The translations under genes and the position numbers were made by a program. A stretch of DNA of 64,000 nucleotides. Source: Lichenicoccus sp964247695. GTDB lineage: Bacteria > Pseudomonadota > Alphaproteobacteria > Acetobacterales > Acetobacteraceae. Shown here piece after piece: positions 62,353 through 64,000 of the stretch (position 1 is its first letter; every line of letters begins with the position of its first letter). The DNA lies in NCBI GenBank assembly GCA_964247695.1, contig CAXTVI010000022.1, positions 13,531 through 77,530 of the forward strand, in the 5' to 3' direction. The notes beneath the pieces are model-generated. The model saw nothing but the letters and a program-made list of their open reading frames with translations, did not search any database and had not been told where the DNA came from.

Positions 62353-64000
62353 ATGCCGACCTCATCCCCAAGCGCGCGGAGCGAGCCCGGGCGCCCAGAC
62401 GCCCAGGACAGCAACGCCCGGGACAGCATGATTGGCCGCCTCCAGCCAGGACAGGCCGACATCGTGGCTCACAGCAAGGCGCTGCGCGAGGCGCAGCAGG
62501 TTCTTTCGGCGGCGCTGGCCCGTCCGGCCGACGCAACCGAGCCGGTGCCGCGCGAGGAGGCCGTAGGCCTGTTCCGCCGGCACCTGTCGCGCGTCCAGCA
62601 ATCGGTGCGCGACAGCTTCGAGAACCAGTCGCTCTCCGGCGTGGAGGCGGCGGTCCAGCTCTCCGCCCTGACCGACGGGCTGGTGGCCGCCCTGTACGAC
62701 TACACGGCATCCCGCTTCGGCGAAGCCGGCCGTGCCGGCGAGATGAGCATCGCCGCCACCGGCGGCTATGGCCGCGGCCTGCTGGCGCCGTTCAGCGACA
62801 TCGACCTGCTGTTCCTGACCGAGGATGCGCCGTCGCCCGGCATTCTCGGCGCGATCGAGTTCATCCTGTATTTCCTGTGGGACCTCGGGCTGAAGGTCGG
62901 GCATGCCACCCGCACGGTCAGCCAATGCATCGAGGAGGCGGCCGACGACACCACGGTGCGCACCACGCTGCTCGATGCGAGGCTGCTCACCGGCGAGCCC
63001 GCCTTGTTCGCCATGTTCCAGGCCCGCTACATCGTTGCCTGCATGGAGGCGGGGCCAGCCGGCTTCATCGCCGACAAGCAGCGCGAGCGCAGCCTGCGGC
63101 ACGAACGCTACGGCGAGAGCCCGTTCCTGGTCGAGCCGAACATCAAGGAAGGTCGCGGCGGACTGCGCGACATGCAGACGCTGTACTGGCTGTGCCGCTA
63201 CGTGTTCGGCCGTGGCGAGCCGCGGCAACTGGTGGGCATTGCCGCCCATACCGGATCGCCTGCCAGCGCATCCGGCGGCGGCCTGCTGACCGAGCAGGAG
63301 GCCAAGCGCGCGCGCCGCTCCTGGGACTTCCTGTGGACCGTCCGCTTCCACCTGCACTACATCGCCGGGCGCGCCGAGGAGCGCCTCACCTTCGACATGC
63401 AGCCGGTGGTCGGCGCCCGCATGGGCTACACGCGGCACGGCCGCCAGGTCGGCGTCGAGCGCTTCATGCGGCACTATTTCCTCACCGCGCGCGAGGTCAT
63501 GCGCCTCACCCATGTGCTGGAGCCCGCGGTGCTGCGCCAGGCGTTGGGTCAGCCTGCGCAGGCTGGGGAAACCGACGATGCGATGCGCGCCGCCGGCTTC
63601 ATGCTGTCGGACGGCCAGATCCTGCCCGCGCCGGAGACCGATTTCGACCGCGAGCCGATCCGCATGCTCCGGCTGCTGGCCCTCGCCCGCGAGCGCAACC
63701 TGCCGCTGCATCCGCTGGCGATGCACGAGCTGATCCGCTGCGAGCGCCGCGCCGCCTCGCTGCGTGGCGATCCAGAGGCCTCGGCGCTGCTGCTGTTGCT
63801 GATCTGCGGCGACCGGCCGCCCCGCCGCGAAGCGGCACCTTCGGGTTCCAAGCGTGAGCCGCCCGCCGCGTCCAACCGCGACCGCAAGATGCCGGCGCCG
63901 GTGGAGACGCCGGTCCGGCCGCACGGCGCGCGCTGGCTGCACGTGCTCAACGAGACCGGGCTGCTCGGCCGGCTGATCCCGCCCTGGTCGCGCATCGTCG
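62353..64000 (+). CDS. glnD: [Protein-PII] uridylyltransferase/uridylyl-removing enzyme (3' end outside window)
   Basis: The first 549 codons. GlnD senses glutamine and modifies PII proteins, controlling nitrogen assimilation. The nucleotidyltransferase site appears as GGYGRGLLAPFSDIDLLF beginning at residue 137, with FLVEPNIKEGRGGLRDMQTLYW further on, a GlnD hallmark. The HD (uridylyl-removing) domain is only just reached at the window edge, and the ACT domains are outside. Starts 42 nt after mutS and is probably co-transcribed. Confidence 0.95.
   Translation, partial: MPTSSPSARSEPGRPDAQDSNARDSMIGRLQPGQADIVAHSKALREAQQVLSAALARPADATEPVPREEAVGLFRRHLSRVQQSVRDSFENQSLSGVEAAVQLSALTDGLVAALYDYTASRFGEAGRAGEMSIAATGGYGRGLLAPFSDIDLLFLTEDAPSPGILGAIEFILYFLWDLGLKVGHATRTVSQCIEEAADDTTVRTTLLDARLLTGEPALFAMFQARYIVACMEAGPAGFIADKQRERSLRHERYGESPFLVEPNIKEGRGGLRDMQTLYWLCRYVFGRGEPRQLVGIAAHTGSPASASGGGLLTEQEAKRARRSWDFLWTVRFHLHYIAGRAEERLTFDMQPVVGARMGYTRHGRQVGVERFMRHYFLTAREVMRLTHVLEPAVLRQALGQPAQAGETDDAMRAAGFMLSDGQILPAPETDFDREPIRMLRLLALARERNLPLHPLAMHELIRCERRAASLRGDPEASALLLLLICGDRPPRREAAPSGSKREPPAASNRDRKMPAPVETPVRPHGARWLHVLNETGLLGRLIPPWSRIV

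Overview
The window is a 64 kb stretch of a high-GC (visually about 70 %) Gram-negative chromosome. Gene content points to an alphaproteobacterium, most likely Acetobacteraceae or another Rhodospirillales lineage. The clues are a tim44-like/mltA block beside secB, hemC-hemD divergent from tsaD-rlmJ-gpsA, Tat-exported ferritin-like proteins, and murJ/mutS/glnD close together. No genus can be named from the sequence alone. I see no rRNA, tRNA, CRISPR array, insertion sequence, integrase or phage gene; this is ordinary chromosome with accessory patches.

Layout. 1-5.7 kb: outer-membrane efflux lipoprotein (cut by the window edge), a solitary DNA methyltransferase, mltA, a Tim44-like protein, a histidine phosphatase and secB. 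5.7-10 kb: an uncharacterised three-gene envelope operon (OmpA-type lipoprotein, four-helix coiled-coil membrane protein, exported vWA-like protein), then a DUF1345 protein and a tiny membrane protein. 10-12.3 kb: a PAS-GGDEF-EAL protein translationally coupled to a stand-alone BLUF photosensor, with an elaborate palindrome/hairpin in front. 12.3-19.2 kb: aldo-keto reductase, hemD, hemC, and the tightly overlapping tsaD-rlmJ-gpsA followed by a cyclophilin. 19.2-24.7 kb: a LysR regulator divergent from a quinone-oxidoreductase-like/SnoaL-like pair, then two convergent glycosyltransferases. 24.8-32.8 kb: a complete xylose locus, with transporter xylFGH divergent from a LacI-type regulator and xylB-xylA.

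32.8-45 kb: a CPA1 antiporter overlapping the end of xylA, two tandem Tat-dependent ferritin-like genes ending at a strong intrinsic terminator, a 1534-residue FkbM methyltransferase plus three-glycosyltransferase protein divergent from a second FkbM protein, a glutathione S-transferase with a nucleoside transporter, and a glutathione peroxidase. 45-53 kb: a co-directional run of adenine deaminase, a GHKL-type ATPase, a three-part sugar-type ABC transporter and a tartrate/malate-type dehydrogenase. 53-64 kb: VOC protein, murJ, a beta-barrel porin, an MFS exporter coupled to an ArsB-like permease, mutS and the 5' part of glnD.

Two runs of exactly 100 N (18222-18321 and 55663-55762) are scaffold joins, not biology. 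Each is flanked by the same 55 bases on both sides, and removing one copy plus the N run restores a single open frame in both cases (cyclophilin, porin).

The most promising unexplained items are the OmpA/4-TM/vWA operon (5711-8986), the split BLUF + GGDEF/EAL photosignalling pair with its regulatory element, the ferritin paralogue that has lost two presumed metal ligands, the multi-domain glycosyltransferase, and the GHKL ATPase with an altered G1 box.
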